Positions 1-8,181 of a stretch of 39,686 nt of DNA are shown here, in pieces (within the stretch, counting starts at the first letter, position 1; each line of letters begins with the position of its first letter). The position numbers were made by a program, and so were the translations under genes. Location of the stretch: NCBI GenBank assembly GCA_900540535.1, contig UQGM01000022.1, forward strand, positions 1 through 39,686, read 5' to 3'. The DNA is from an uncultured Oscillospiraceae bacterium. GTDB taxonomy: Bacteria; Bacillota; Clostridia; Oscillospirales; Acutalibacteraceae. The notes under the pieces are model-generated. The model ran no database searches. It was not told where the DNA came from and was given only the letters and a program-made list of their open reading frames with translations.

Positions 1-493
1 CCTGCAGAACGCTGGTGCTTTCTCCCGCAAGGTCGAGGGTTCGTCCGCCTGCAAAAAGCGCTGACAGGTCGTGGGAGAAGGTGTTTTGCAGGCTGATGCA
101 GAACTTGTACAGTTCCACCGGCACAATGCCAATGAGCGAACAGGCGAAGAAGCCTTTTAGGATATTGATAGCCGTTGACTTGATATTTGCTCTGCCGCAC
201 TGGTACTCAATCGCCACATCAAATATGGCGACAACCACGCCCGCAACAAAGAGCGCCCAGCCGAACAGCGTGAAGAGTTTGATGGTCGCCTGAATCCAGT
301 CAAGGTCAAAGATATCTGCACCCATATTGCCCATCATACTGAAGAAATCGGCTACGGCGTTGTAGATGGTTTCATAAAACCATTTGAGCATGGTGTCCCA
401 GATTACATTGGAAATTTGCTCTCCTAAAAAGTCGAACACGCCACCGATGGCGTCGCCAATACCGGAGAATATATCTCCTAACCAATCGAAAAT
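1..493 (-). CDS. TrbL/VirB6-like conjugal transfer membrane protein (N-terminal part; cut by window edge)
   Basis: Translating the minus strand gives an open frame of 164 codons that runs off the left edge. It opens with an amphipathic Gly/Asp-rich stretch (DWLGDIFSGIGDAIGGVFDF). Residues around 80 to 105 form a hydrophobic helix (FGWALFVAGVVVAIFDVAI). A second hydrophobic segment (ILKGFFACSLIGIVPVELY) follows. This matches the N-terminus of the TrbL/VirB6-like inner-membrane channel of Firmicute ICEs, which forms part of the type IV secretion pore. The neighbouring DUF3852 peptide supports this. The start is odd: the frame has no ATG, GTG or TTG at the proper distance from the strong GGAGGTG at about 501-507. 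The best-placed codon is ATT at 493-491. The first in-frame GTG (439) and ATG (391) would remove conserved-looking sequence. Function is inferred from family likeness. Confidence 0.72.
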   Translation of the reverse strand, partial: MFDWLGDIFSGIGDAIGGVFDFLGEQISNVIWDTMLKWFYETIYNAVADFFSMMGNMGADIFDLDWIQATIKLFTLFGWALFVAGVVVAIFDVAIEYQCGRANIKSTAINILKGFFACSLIGIVPVELYKFCISLQNTFSHDLSALFAGGRTLDLAGESTSVLQ

Positions 494-509
494 AGGTCAT
501 CACCTCCAG

Positions 510-1151
510 TTATATGCCTGTTAATCCCTCAAGTCCAGATATTGGTTCATCAATCATTTCATCTTCTATAGGCTCGCATATTTCTAAAAATTCTTCTTCG
601 GAAGGCAGTGCTGACAAATCAAATGATTTAAAAAGCTTGACAGGGTACATACCGTTTTCATCTTCTTTTTGTCCTGCGGTATAGAACCGTTCAGACTTAT
701 CAAGCGGTGTTTCATTAAAGCCCTGATACACCTCAAATGTGTTTTTGTCAAAGTCTATAACATATGCCCACTCGCAAAAAAGGCTATCCCGTGAAAAGTT
801 TAAACTGTTCTGCAGCTTGATTTTGCCGGTCGCACCTGCTACTATTTCTAATATCCTTGCACCGGTATCTCTGCTCAGTTCAGGATGCTTATTGCAAAAA
901 TCCTGATAGACGTCATAGTCAATCATTTCTTGCTTGGTATCCACACCGAATTCTTCCCACAGTTTTTCATATTCGGTGTTTGTGAGCCAAGTGCAGTTCT
1001 TCAAATTTTTCTTTAACTGTTCTGCCATCGGACTTTTCAAAAATTCGAGGATGGATGCACCCTGACCTTCCGGATATCCGTCCCATTGACCGTACTGTGC
1101 GATACGGTAATCGCCATTACTTACAACGCAGATTAAATGTCTTGTTCCCAT
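510..1151 (-). CDS. ICE/phage-type hypothetical protein (GTRHLICVV family)
   Basis: A 213-aa acidic soluble protein with no signal peptide or membrane segment. The N-terminus (MGTRHLICVVSNGDYRIAQY, then GQWDGYPEGQG) is a pattern I associate with uncharacterised proteins of phages and conjugative elements, so only the mobile-element association is offered. The start at 1151 was chosen over an upstream ATG at 1232 because GGAGGCG stands 6 nt before it, and because the longer form would run well into the DUF3852 gene. The middle contains many Tyr/Asp/Glu residues, and the C-terminal 30 residues are strongly acidic. It sits between the DUF3852 and TrbL-like genes. No enzymatic motif was seen; function unknown. 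Confidence 0.75.
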   Translation of the reverse strand: MGTRHLICVVSNGDYRIAQYGQWDGYPEGQGASILEFLKSPMAEQLKKNLKNCTWLTNTEYEKLWEEFGVDTKQEMIDYDVYQDFCNKHPELSRDTGARILEIVAGATGKIKLQNSLNFSRDSLFCEWAYVIDFDKNTFEVYQGFNETPLDKSERFYTAGQKEDENGMYPVKLFKSFDLSALPSEEEFLEICEPIEDEMIDEPISGLEGLTGI

Positions 1152-1165
1152 TTTCTCGCCTCCGG

Positions 1166-1498
1166 TTACAGGATCGTCCAGATATACAGCGGCGCGGTCA
1201 GCGTGAAAATGAGGCAGGCGAACAGGATACATGGCGCGGCAAATTCAAACTGACCGTGCTTGCGGTATTCAAAATATGCCGTGCCGACCTTCACGAAAAA
1301 CAGGATCGCAAGGATCATGTCCACCACGGGGAACACCACATTGTTGACCACTGTTTTGATCTGCGTCTGCGCCTGCGTCCATGTGTTTTCAATCGCTCCC
1401 GCCACATCGCCGGCGGCAAAGACCGGCACGGCGGAAGCGGTAACAATCAGCACCGTTATGACAGCGCAGACAAGAACTCTTGTCCATTTCTTTTTCAT
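1166..1498 (-). CDS. DUF3852-type small membrane protein, VirB2-like pilin candidate
   Basis: A 110-aa protein with an N-terminal signal peptide (residues 1-29, ending in VPVFA-A), then a polar stretch and two hydrophobic segments (about 58-72 and 88-108) separated by a short basic loop (EYRKHGQFEF). This architecture, small size and position next to a TrbL/VirB6-like gene resemble VirB2/TrbC-type pilin subunits. In Firmicute ICEs such proteins are usually labelled DUF3852. The role in the conjugation channel is inferred from architecture and context. The ATG overlaps the TGA of the upstream DUF4406 gene (ATGA) and is preceded by AGGAGG, so the two are probably translationally coupled. Confidence 0.75.
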   Translation of the reverse strand: MKKKWTRVLVCAVITVLIVTASAVPVFAAGDVAGAIENTWTQAQTQIKTVVNNVVFPVVDMILAILFFVKVGTAYFEYRKHGQFEFAAPCILFACLIFTLTAPLYIWTIL

Positions 1499-1833
1499 CG
1501 GCGTTTTCCTCCTAACACTTTATTGATTTCATTTTCCCGAACCTTTCGGATTGTCACATTGAGGTTTTTGCAAAATTGTATTTCAGCCGCCATGCCCTCG
1601 GTCACCTCATCACCGAAGAGCCACATTTCATCACAGAACCATAAAAGCGATAGACCTGCCGCTATGCCGATTTCTCTCTCTTTGGGGATGCTGTCATCAA
1701 GGCAGAGCGCATAGAAATGCGGCACGACCGGAGCCGTGCCGCACAGCAATGCATATTTGGTGTATCGTCTGACTTTACGCAGATTTTCCTCTGCATCACC
1801 GCCGAGGGGAGAGCAGATATACACCTTTTTCAT
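1495..1833 (-). CDS. DUF4406 domain protein
   Basis: A 112-aa protein beginning MKKVYICSPLGGDAEENLRK. The CSPLGGD turn and the later conserved-looking stretch around PHFYALCLDD are typical of DUF4406, a small nucleoside-deoxyribosyltransferase-like fold found in phages and ICEs, for which no activity is established to my knowledge. The ATG at 1833 overlaps the stop codon of the adhesin gene (TGATG), which points to translational coupling. A GTG one codon upstream (1836) is the alternative start. It fills most of the family length, so it looks intact. Confidence 0.75.
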   Translation of the reverse strand: MKKVYICSPLGGDAEENLRKVRRYTKYALLCGTAPVVPHFYALCLDDSIPKEREIGIAAGLSLLWFCDEMWLFGDEVTEGMAAEIQFCKNLNVTIRKVRENEINKVLGGKRR

Positions 1834-4800
1834 CACTCGTCATCATCATCCTTTTTCTTTTTAATGAGGATGATCGCAGAGGCAACCGCACCGCCCACGG
1901 CTACTGCACCGAGTCCGATCCAAAAACCGAGATTGCTCTCATCGCCGGTCTGCGGTACATCAAGGACAGGAGGTGTGATCTTCACCGTCTGACCTTCGTC
2001 CTCGATATCCGCATGGACAGCGATTTCAACGTCGTCACGGTACAGACCTTCAAACACCACAATTTCGGCTGCACTTGTCAGTCCTGATGCGTCAAATACA
2101 AAGGTAACGGTAATTTCACCGTCCGGCGCATCGGGCTTAAAGGTGAAAGAGCTGCGGATTTCCTCTCCGTCAACAAGCAGCGGTTCTCCTGTGGATTTGT
2201 CCATAAGAACACCTTTTACCGTATACTCCTTGCCGGGAGTCAGATTGTTGTAGGATACAATATCCTCAATCTTTACTCTGTCGCTTGTGGCGATTTCTTT
2301 CTTTCCGTCTGCCGTTGCCTTTGTTCCGATTTCGGGGATTTTCACCTTGACGGTCTGTCCCTCGTCTTCGATATCTGCATGGACGGCAAGCTCTTTGCCG
2401 TCTTTATACAGGCTTTCAAACACCACAATGTCGGTATCTTCCTTGATATATTTGGAATCAAAGACGAATTCTACGATTGCTTCGCCTGTGGGCGCTTCGG
2501 GTGTAAAGACCGTTTCGGAACGGATTTCTTCACCGTTAATCACAAGCGGTTTGCCTGTGGATTTATCCATCAGGACGCCCTTGAGGACATACTCCTTGCT
2601 GGGGATCAGGTGCTTGTAGGATACGGTATCGGTAAGAGTGAAGACCTCGGTCGCACAGATTTCCTTTTCTCCGTCCACGGTCGCTTGTGTGCCGATTTCA
2701 GGGATACGGTCATTGACTACGGTGATTTCGATGAGCTGTTCGTGCTCGGATACGGTCACGGGATAGATTTCCTCATTGGGGAGGAAGGAGTCCGCAGGAC
2801 GCAGTTCTTTGATGATCCAATTTCCGTAAGGAATTTGCTCAAATGTGAAGACGCCGTCCGGCTGTGATTCAGCAGTAAGAACAGCCATTTCTTCCGTAAA
2901 CTCGGTTTCGTCTGAACGGAACAAACCGAACAGAGCGCCCGCAATGGGTTCTTCTGTTTCACGATCAATCTTCAAGCCCTTAATATTCCCGTAGATGAGA
3001 TCGTTTTCAATCGCTTCGCCGTCATTGATCTGAATTTCCAAAACGGCGATATCCTGACCAGCATACACAAAATCTACAGGATATTTTTCGTCCGAGAGGA
3101 GATAGTGATCGTCTACGGCGATTTCCTTGACATAGAGTTTTGCGCCAACGGGGATGTCGGTCTTAAACACCGCCTTGCCGTTTTCCGTACAATTGACGAT
3201 TTCCAGCAGTCCGTCTTTCGGGATCACCGAGCCGTCTGCCGCCGTCAGATCCTCTGCAGCGAACAGTCCAAACTGCACCGAGAGGATTTCGCCGTTTCCG
3301 CCGATGCCGAACCGTTCGTTCTGCTCCAAAATTTTGGAGAGACTGAGTTCTGCCTTTTGACGCTCGTTGTAGAACGAGATTTCAGTGGAAGTCACCGCAA
3401 CATTTTCGCCGGCATAGGTCAGCTCCACTGTTTTAATTTCGCTGCTGATCACCATACCATAGGCGGCTTTTTCCTCACAAATTTTGAAAGTTCCAAGATA
3501 CAACGGTTCTGTGGTCGCAGTGCCATCCCGGCCTGTCTGTAAACGAGCCACAACCTGTTCATCCTGATATCGGAGTGTTCCATCCGGCGTATAGATATCT
3601 CCGACCGCCGTAATGACATAGTGAGTATCCGGTACATTGCCTACCGCGTAAACCGGCTGATAGATGCCGTCTGTTTCCGTCACGGAAGAGAACGCCTCGC
3701 CGGTCTTGCCGACCGTGATGGTGCCTTTCTGTGCGATATTATGCTTTTCGACCACAACGGTGGTTTGTGTGCCGTCCACCTTGAACGGTACGGGCGTGGA
3801 GTCAAGGACATACCCGTAACAGGTGTTCTGCTCAATGATTTCGTAATTTCCGTAAGGGAGCGCCTCCGGCAGCATGAGCTTGCCTGTGCTGTCGGTGTAG
3901 TAAATGTCGATATCCACAGGCGTCGGGTAGTTGATATGCTGCACGATATATTCGCCTGTATCGGTATTGCGCACCTTGAAACCGATGCCGGAAGCAGGGA
4001 TCATTTTGCCCGTTTCGATGTCCTTTTTCACAATCTCTATAAGAGCTTCGAATGTGGCATTGTTGATGAGATAGCGATAGGTTTCGCCATCCTCTTTCAC
4101 AAACACATCGAAAGCTGGCATGAGTTCCTTGCCGTCCCAGCCTTTTGTCTGACGGACGGTATAAATGCCGTATGGCAGGTCTTTGGTTTCGGCAAATTCG
4201 AACTCATCGCAGACAAGGATATCTCGCTCGGATTCCTTTGCGGCTTCGAAGCTTTCAGAGGATTTGAGGAACACCTCAAATTCCGCACCGGCTTCGGGCG
4301 TTTCGATCTGCGTTTCGCCGTCATCGCAGTGCTTAATGACAGCAATCTTGCCTTTTTGAACGGTTTCGAGAACATCCAGCGCTGTGCTGTTGTATTCTAC
4401 AGTATAGAGCTTCGGTTCAGCGCTGATATGCTCGCTGCCATCCGTTACAAGGTATCCTTCGGAGGCTGACAGCTCGCGCAGGCTCCAATCGGAATCACAG
4501 ATATAGAACTTGGTCGTGAACTGCCCATTGGCGTCTGTGGTATAGGTGTCAATTAACTGATCACCCTTAAAAATACCGTAGACAGCGCCGCCAAGCGTTG
4601 CATCGCCCTGCGCGGTTCCGGTTTCCTTATCGCTCTTGGTTACGGTGAGCTGCCATTTCTTGAGGATATTCTCAAAGGATCTGTTCGTCACCTTGTTCCA
4701 CTCAACTGCCGCTGTCTGATCTTCAGGAATAACATAACGGATTGCGGTATCCACTTCTTCGAGGGTATAGCCTGTGCCAATAAGAACATCCCTAAAATAC

Positions 4801-6257
4801 GCCTTGCCATCTTTGCCGACCACAGCATATTCATCGACTGCCAAGCCGGAGAGCGATGTGCCGAACAAGTGAAACTTTGCACCCTCGCTGAATCCGTCCT
4901 CGCTGGTTTTGGTGACCGTCAAATCGCCGCGCTTTAACACATTGCTGAAAGTAACGGTTGCCGTCTGACCGCTGACTACGGTAACGCGGCGAACCTCCTG
5001 CGGCTCGTATTTTTCCTCGGTCAGTTCGGTTACGGTGTAAATTCCGGGCATGAGGTTGTCGATCTGAATCTGACCGCCGTTTTTGGTCTGTACGGTTTGA
5101 TCAATACCGTTGCCCTGTACATGGAAAGACACACCGTCCACCTTGCCATCCTCAGAAGTTTTTACGATTTTGGCAGAACCGGGGATCAGCGTATTAACTG
5201 CATTTATCGTCACAGTTGCATTCGGCGTATTTTTATCCAGTGTAACTGTCCATTCGCTTTTGCCGGATGCCTGATAATTCGCCGGAAATACCGTTTCTAC
5301 GATTTTGTAAGTGCCGAAGGGGATTTTCGCTTCGCTGACTGCATAGCCCGAATTGTTGGTCGGGCCGATACGATAGGATTTTCCGCTTTTCGTATTCGTT
5401 GCAATAAAGACAGCACCCGCAAGAGCTTTTCCGTTTTCATCGGTTTTGTGGACTTCGATTAACCCGTCTTCTTGAAAAATATCGTCGGGCAGGTGATAGA
5501 AACCGTTGGGAAAGGATGCTTTATCTCCGTTTGAGGAATGTCCCATTCCTTCCACGGTGGAAATTTCGGGGCCACGCTCATTGCCGACATGAATGACAAA
5601 GTGTGTGCCGTTATAGGTTCCGGCATAGATCGCCGTGTGAACATGGCTGTTTGTACTGTTTCCGAAAATGATAATATCGCCGGGAACGAGCTTGTTGTAA
5701 TCTACATTGGAGGAATTTGTTCCAACCTTTTCGATTTTTCCTTGAGAAGCCAGTCCTTCCAATGCCTTTTGCCATGTGACAACCGCCTGTGAATTCATAC
5801 CGGTAGCATTGACTGCATCGGTAATGAACTGTGTATCTGTGCCCTCAATGTTCGGCAGATAGTTGCAGATGAAATAGGTGACGAAAGAGGCACAGCAAAG
5901 GCCGTCCTTTTCAAACCGTGCAATATCCGGTGCAAGTCCGGTAACGGTGGAACTGTCGGCAACTGTTTCCTTACCGGAACGGGAAAGCCCGTAGGAAATG
6001 TCCGACAGGATATCCGGTGCATTGCTCTGAAGTCTTGAACCGTAATATCCACTTTGATAGAGTGTTCCGTTATCCTTTTGCTTCTGTACATTGTATCCGG
6101 TATATTCCAATGCTCGAAGAATAGCGTTGTCCTGCATGATTTCTGGAATATCCGAGGCCATAGCGGCAAACGCCGAAATGGGCAGAATAGAAAATACCAT
6201 GACAAGCGCAAGAAGCATGGCGATCAGCTTCGGCACTTTTTTCTTTTTTATATCCAT
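1833..6257 (-). CDS. Giant sortase-anchored adhesin: NlpC/P60-like domain, SpaA/Cna-B repeats, VaFE repeats
   Basis: A 1474-aa surface protein. Residues 1-31 are a signal peptide (LIAMLLALVMVFSILPISAF). Residues about 36-262 look like an NlpC/P60 or CHAP cysteine peptidase: Cys121/Cys122 in GLCCASF, His205/His207 in SHVHTAIYAG and His223 in the IHVGNERGP strand are catalytic candidates. From about 265 to 1180 there is a chain of SpaA/Cna-B-like Ig domains (VTKTSEDG, VEKHN and Y-x-I-x-E turns). Two tandem VaFE repeats follow (about 1185-1306 and 1307-1430), each opening IPEIGT and ending HADIEDEGQTVK. The C-terminus has a sortase motif VPQTG at 1434-1438, a hydrophobic helix and a KKKKDDDDE tail. 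Start 6257 was chosen because AAGGACG precedes it and the signal peptide begins there. Adhesins of this type are known ICE cargo, thought to aid mating or attachment. The sortase is not in view. Confidence 0.88.
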   Translation of the reverse strand: MDIKKKKVPKLIAMLLALVMVFSILPISAFAAMASDIPEIMQDNAILRALEYTGYNVQKQKDNGTLYQSGYYGSRLQSNAPDILSDISYGLSRSGKETVADSSTVTGLAPDIARFEKDGLCCASFVTYFICNYLPNIEGTDTQFITDAVNATGMNSQAVVTWQKALEGLASQGKIEKVGTNSSNVDYNKLVPGDIIIFGNSTNSHVHTAIYAGTYNGTHFVIHVGNERGPEISTVEGMGHSSNGDKASFPNGFYHLPDDIFQEDGLIEVHKTDENGKALAGAVFIATNTKSGKSYRIGPTNNSGYAVSEAKIPFGTYKIVETVFPANYQASGKSEWTVTLDKNTPNATVTINAVNTLIPGSAKIVKTSEDGKVDGVSFHVQGNGIDQTVQTKNGGQIQIDNLMPGIYTVTELTEEKYEPQEVRRVTVVSGQTATVTFSNVLKRGDLTVTKTSEDGFSEGAKFHLFGTSLSGLAVDEYAVVGKDGKAYFRDVLIGTGYTLEEVDTAIRYVIPEDQTAAVEWNKVTNRSFENILKKWQLTVTKSDKETGTAQGDATLGGAVYGIFKGDQLIDTYTTDANGQFTTKFYICDSDWSLRELSASEGYLVTDGSEHISAEPKLYTVEYNSTALDVLETVQKGKIAVIKHCDDGETQIETPEAGAEFEVFLKSSESFEAAKESERDILVCDEFEFAETKDLPYGIYTVRQTKGWDGKELMPAFDVFVKEDGETYRYLINNATFEALIEIVKKDIETGKMIPASGIGFKVRNTDTGEYIVQHINYPTPVDIDIYYTDSTGKLMLPEALPYGNYEIIEQNTCYGYVLDSTPVPFKVDGTQTTVVVEKHNIAQKGTITVGKTGEAFSSVTETDGIYQPVYAVGNVPDTHYVITAVGDIYTPDGTLRYQDEQVVARLQTGRDGTATTEPLYLGTFKICEEKAAYGMVISSEIKTVELTYAGENVAVTSTEISFYNERQKAELSLSKILEQNERFGIGGNGEILSVQFGLFAAEDLTAADGSVIPKDGLLEIVNCTENGKAVFKTDIPVGAKLYVKEIAVDDHYLLSDEKYPVDFVYAGQDIAVLEIQINDGEAIENDLIYGNIKGLKIDRETEEPIAGALFGLFRSDETEFTEEMAVLTAESQPDGVFTFEQIPYGNWIIKELRPADSFLPNEEIYPVTVSEHEQLIEITVVNDRIPEIGTQATVDGEKEICATEVFTLTDTVSYKHLIPSKEYVLKGVLMDKSTGKPLVINGEEIRSETVFTPEAPTGEAIVEFVFDSKYIKEDTDIVVFESLYKDGKELAVHADIEDEGQTVKVKIPEIGTKATADGKKEIATSDRVKIEDIVSYNNLTPGKEYTVKGVLMDKSTGEPLLVDGEEIRSSFTFKPDAPDGEITVTFVFDASGLTSAAEIVVFEGLYRDDVEIAVHADIEDEGQTVKITPPVLDVPQTGDESNLGFWIGLGAVAVGGAVASAIILIKKKKDDDDE

Positions 6258-6284
6258 ATACAATCGTCCTTTCCTTTTTGAGAA

Positions 6285-6315
6285 ATAAAAAAACGCTTGA
6301 TGAAAATCAAGCGTT
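6285..6315 (-). terminator. Rho-independent terminator after the CAP lipoprotein gene, directly before the adhesin start
   Basis: On the minus strand a 9-bp stem (ACGCTTGAT / ATCAAGCGT, 6293-6301 with 6306-6314) with a short TTTC loop is followed by a run of eight T (6292-6285). It lies only 28 bp before the adhesin start codon. Adhesin expression therefore needs read-through or a promoter inside the upstream gene. Confidence 0.75.
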
Positions 6316-6334
6316 CTGCTGTGTGCGGATAGGT

Positions 6335-7198
6335 TTATCCACCATAATTTTGACTGCTCATACAGATACAGCAGTACCAATGTGAATCCGAGGGATTAAA
6401 GGTGATTCCCACCGCCATATATCCGTATTCAGAACTGCCGACATATGACCAATGATCTTTGCTGTTTTTGAAGCCTGCGGCGATCTTTTGTCCGATTTCA
6501 TCAGCTGTTCCCGTCCAGTTTCCTTTTGCGATAGCCTCACGATTGAACCCCTGATAGTAGTTGGCACTTTCCGGCAGTCCGTATTGCGTCATATCCACAA
6601 GCTCCCCATATTTCAGCACAGTACAGGCGTCTATATCTTCGTCATGTGAAAAATTTGTAATGAGCTGGCTTGCACGGAATCGCGCCACCTCGGTCAGTCC
6701 GGGCAGAACAATCACAGCGGTATCTCCCTGTACCAGACGGTATTCGTTTATATATTTCGCCACCGCTTTTTCCACTTCATCGGCGCTCGGGCGCACATAG
6801 GGCATTTCCGCGACCACAGGTGGCGGTGTTGGTTTTGGTTCTTCGGGCTTCGGCGTTTCTGTCTGCCGGGGCGGCTGGTTTTCGCGAGGCTGTTCGCTCT
6901 GTGCAGGAGGCGCTGTAACCGCGTTCTCTTTTGGGGCAGTTTCCTGCGTTTTTTCCTCTGCCGTCTGTGATGGGACATGCTCTGTTATTGCAGGCTGTTC
7001 CGGTTCGGCAACAGGAGGCGCTGATTCTTCGGCAATGATGTCATCGCTTATTTCAGTGGCCGATGGTACATCTGCCGGGGTATCAGCAAAAGACGGGTTA
7101 TCCTTTGCAGTCGATGGCGTTTGAGCCGTACCGCATCCCGCAAAGCTTAGGAGCATCAGGCCTGCGAGGAGGAGCGCGTATCGTTTCAATTTTATCAT
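6335..7198 (-). CDS. CAP/SCP-domain lipoprotein with Pro-rich linker
   Basis: A 287-aa secreted lipoprotein. Residues 1-22 form a type II signal peptide ending in FAGC (lipid-modified Cys22). Residues about 25-135 are a low-complexity Pro/Glu/Thr/Ala-rich stalk. The C-terminal domain (about 136-287) resembles the CAP/SCP superfamily: helix EKAVAKYINEYRLVQG, then RASQLITNFSHDED, EIGQKIAAGFKNSKDHW and final strands YMAVGITFN. The GTG at 7207 lies inside the ribosome binding site (AGAGGTG), so the ATG at 7198 is the likely start. It sits among ICE cargo, just upstream of the adhesin. A cell-surface role is inferred; CAP domains have varied activities. There are no cysteines between the lipobox and a C-terminal CCIC. 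Confidence 0.78.
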   Translation of the reverse strand: MIKLKRYALLLAGLMLLSFAGCGTAQTPSTAKDNPSFADTPADVPSATEISDDIIAEESAPPVAEPEQPAITEHVPSQTAEEKTQETAPKENAVTAPPAQSEQPRENQPPRQTETPKPEEPKPTPPPVVAEMPYVRPSADEVEKAVAKYINEYRLVQGDTAVIVLPGLTEVARFRASQLITNFSHDEDIDACTVLKYGELVDMTQYGLPESANYYQGFNREAIAKGNWTGTADEIGQKIAAGFKNSKDHWSYVGSSEYGYMAVGITFNPSDSHWYCCICMSSQNYGG

Positions 7199-7272
7199 AC
7201 TGATCACCTCTGACTATAAGGATACGGAAAAAAGCCTGAAAGTCCAGCGAGAATCGGCTGTTTTGAAAAAAG

Positions 7273-7614
7273 TCACATTCTCTGCTCAAAAACCGGGGAT
7301 TCATCTTCATCCGGTTCTTCCAATTCCTGCGATTCATCTTCCTCCATGTGCAGGCGCTGTTCGTATGCTTCCAAAACCGCATCGCTGACAGCGTTGCGGG
7401 AGGTTTCATTCAATGCAAATACCACATCCGAATACTGCATATTGCCGTTCCTGTCTTTATATGACCGGTAGGGCATTCTTGCGAACAGACCGTTTTTGCT
7501 GTCCATAACGGCAATATCCCTGATCACATATTCGCCTCCGAGGATTACGCTGGCGTATGCCTTGATACGGTTGTCTTTTCCGATAAAGCGGTCAATTTGT
7601 GCTTTTACCTTCAT
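7273..7614 (-). CDS. spoVG: SpoVG family regulator
   Basis: A 113-aa protein with the SpoVG core: MKVKAQIDRFI, AYASVILGGEYVIRDIAVMD, GLFARMPYRSYKDRNGN, then a helix ALNETSRNAVSDAVLEAYE and an acidic tail. SpoVG proteins are small RNA/DNA-binding regulators; copies are common in conjugative elements. The ATG overlaps the TGA of the AbrB gene (ATGA) and has AGGAAGGA upstream, so it belongs to the same transcript. It is longer at the C-terminus than chromosomal SpoVG (about 97 aa), because of an acidic extension (EEDESQELEEPDEDE). The ICE copy may regulate element genes or interfere with host SpoVG targets; that is inference. Confidence 0.88.
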   Translation of the reverse strand: MKVKAQIDRFIGKDNRIKAYASVILGGEYVIRDIAVMDSKNGLFARMPYRSYKDRNGNMQYSDVVFALNETSRNAVSDAVLEAYEQRLHMEEDESQELEEPDEDESPVFEQRM

Positions 7615-7937
7615 TCTGCAATTTCCTTCCTATTATCATGTTTACTGCCTTGATGTTCCGCCCATTTTACGGACAAATGAATGAGGGCGGCGCGTTGTTT
7701 ATCGGCGGAGAGACCGTCCAAGAACTGCAGCAGCGTGATGCCGTCTGCCTGCTTGCTGACCGGAGGCTGTGTTTCTTTGCAGTTATCGCAGATTTTTTCG
7801 CGCCTGACCACAACGGTGCGGTCATCCTGCTCGGTAAAGGACAGCACATCGTTATACTGAAAGCCTACGCGCCTGCGAATTTCATAGGGAATCGTGATCC
7901 TTCCTCGTTTTCCGAGAATGCGGTACAGCTTACTCAT
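7611..7937 (-). CDS. AbrB/SpoVT-type DNA-binding regulator
   Basis: A 108-aa protein whose N-terminus is a swapped-hairpin AbrB DNA-binding domain: residues 1-45 read MSKLYRILGKRGRITIPYEI, RRRVGF and VLSFTEQDDRTVVVRREK. A pair of cysteines follows (ICDNC, about 47-50), then a helical C-terminal region (LLQFLDGLSADKQRAALIHL). The start at 7937 has GGAGAGG about 9 nt upstream; the ATG at 7946 lies too close to that site. Its 5' end overlaps the preceding AbrB-like gene by 8 nt, and its stop overlaps spoVG. Probably a regulator of the ICE operon. Confidence 0.85.
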   Translation of the reverse strand: MSKLYRILGKRGRITIPYEIRRRVGFQYNDVLSFTEQDDRTVVVRREKICDNCKETQPPVSKQADGITLLQFLDGLSADKQRAALIHLSVKWAEHQGSKHDNRKEIAE

Positions 7938-8181
7938 CGCCACCATCCTCTCCGAAGTATTCGTTCATCTGCTCTTTCAGGCATTCGCCGCAGCAGTGAC
8001 AGCAGTAAGGGCAGCCCTCGCAGTCTTCATTAAAGGTTTCGCAAAAGTCATCCTCCGGCGCTTTCTGAATGACAATGCGGCTGCCGTCTGCGAATGCCTC
8101 TACCATTATGCCGGGGGAAATTCCCGCAGAGGTAAGTGCTTCTGCAGGTACGGGGATCATTTCAAATTTATATCGTTCCAT
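7930..8181 (-). CDS. AbrB-like N-terminal domain fused to a Cys-rich cluster
   Basis: An 83-aa protein. Residues 1-40 resemble a MazE/AbrB strand pattern (MERYKFEMIPVPAEALTSAG, then VEAFADGSRIVIQK). The second half has eight cysteines in about 20 residues (CETFNEDCEGCPYCCHCCGEC), which looks like a zinc- or Fe-S-binding knob. It overlaps both neighbours (14 nt with dam, 8 nt with the AbrB gene), so it is tightly coupled to them. Start ATG 8181 follows AAAGGATAATTTATA. Two consecutive AbrB-like proteins may form mixed dimers or read different operators; this is inference. Confidence 0.7.
   Translation of the reverse strand: MERYKFEMIPVPAEALTSAGISPGIMVEAFADGSRIVIQKAPEDDFCETFNEDCEGCPYCCHCCGECLKEQMNEYFGEDGGDE

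Noticed and set aside
3621..4469. Long plus-strand open frame (282 codons) inside the adhesin gene
   Set aside because: It is antisense to the repeat-coding region, lacks a ribosome binding site and shows no family pattern; the adhesin frame explains the DNA.
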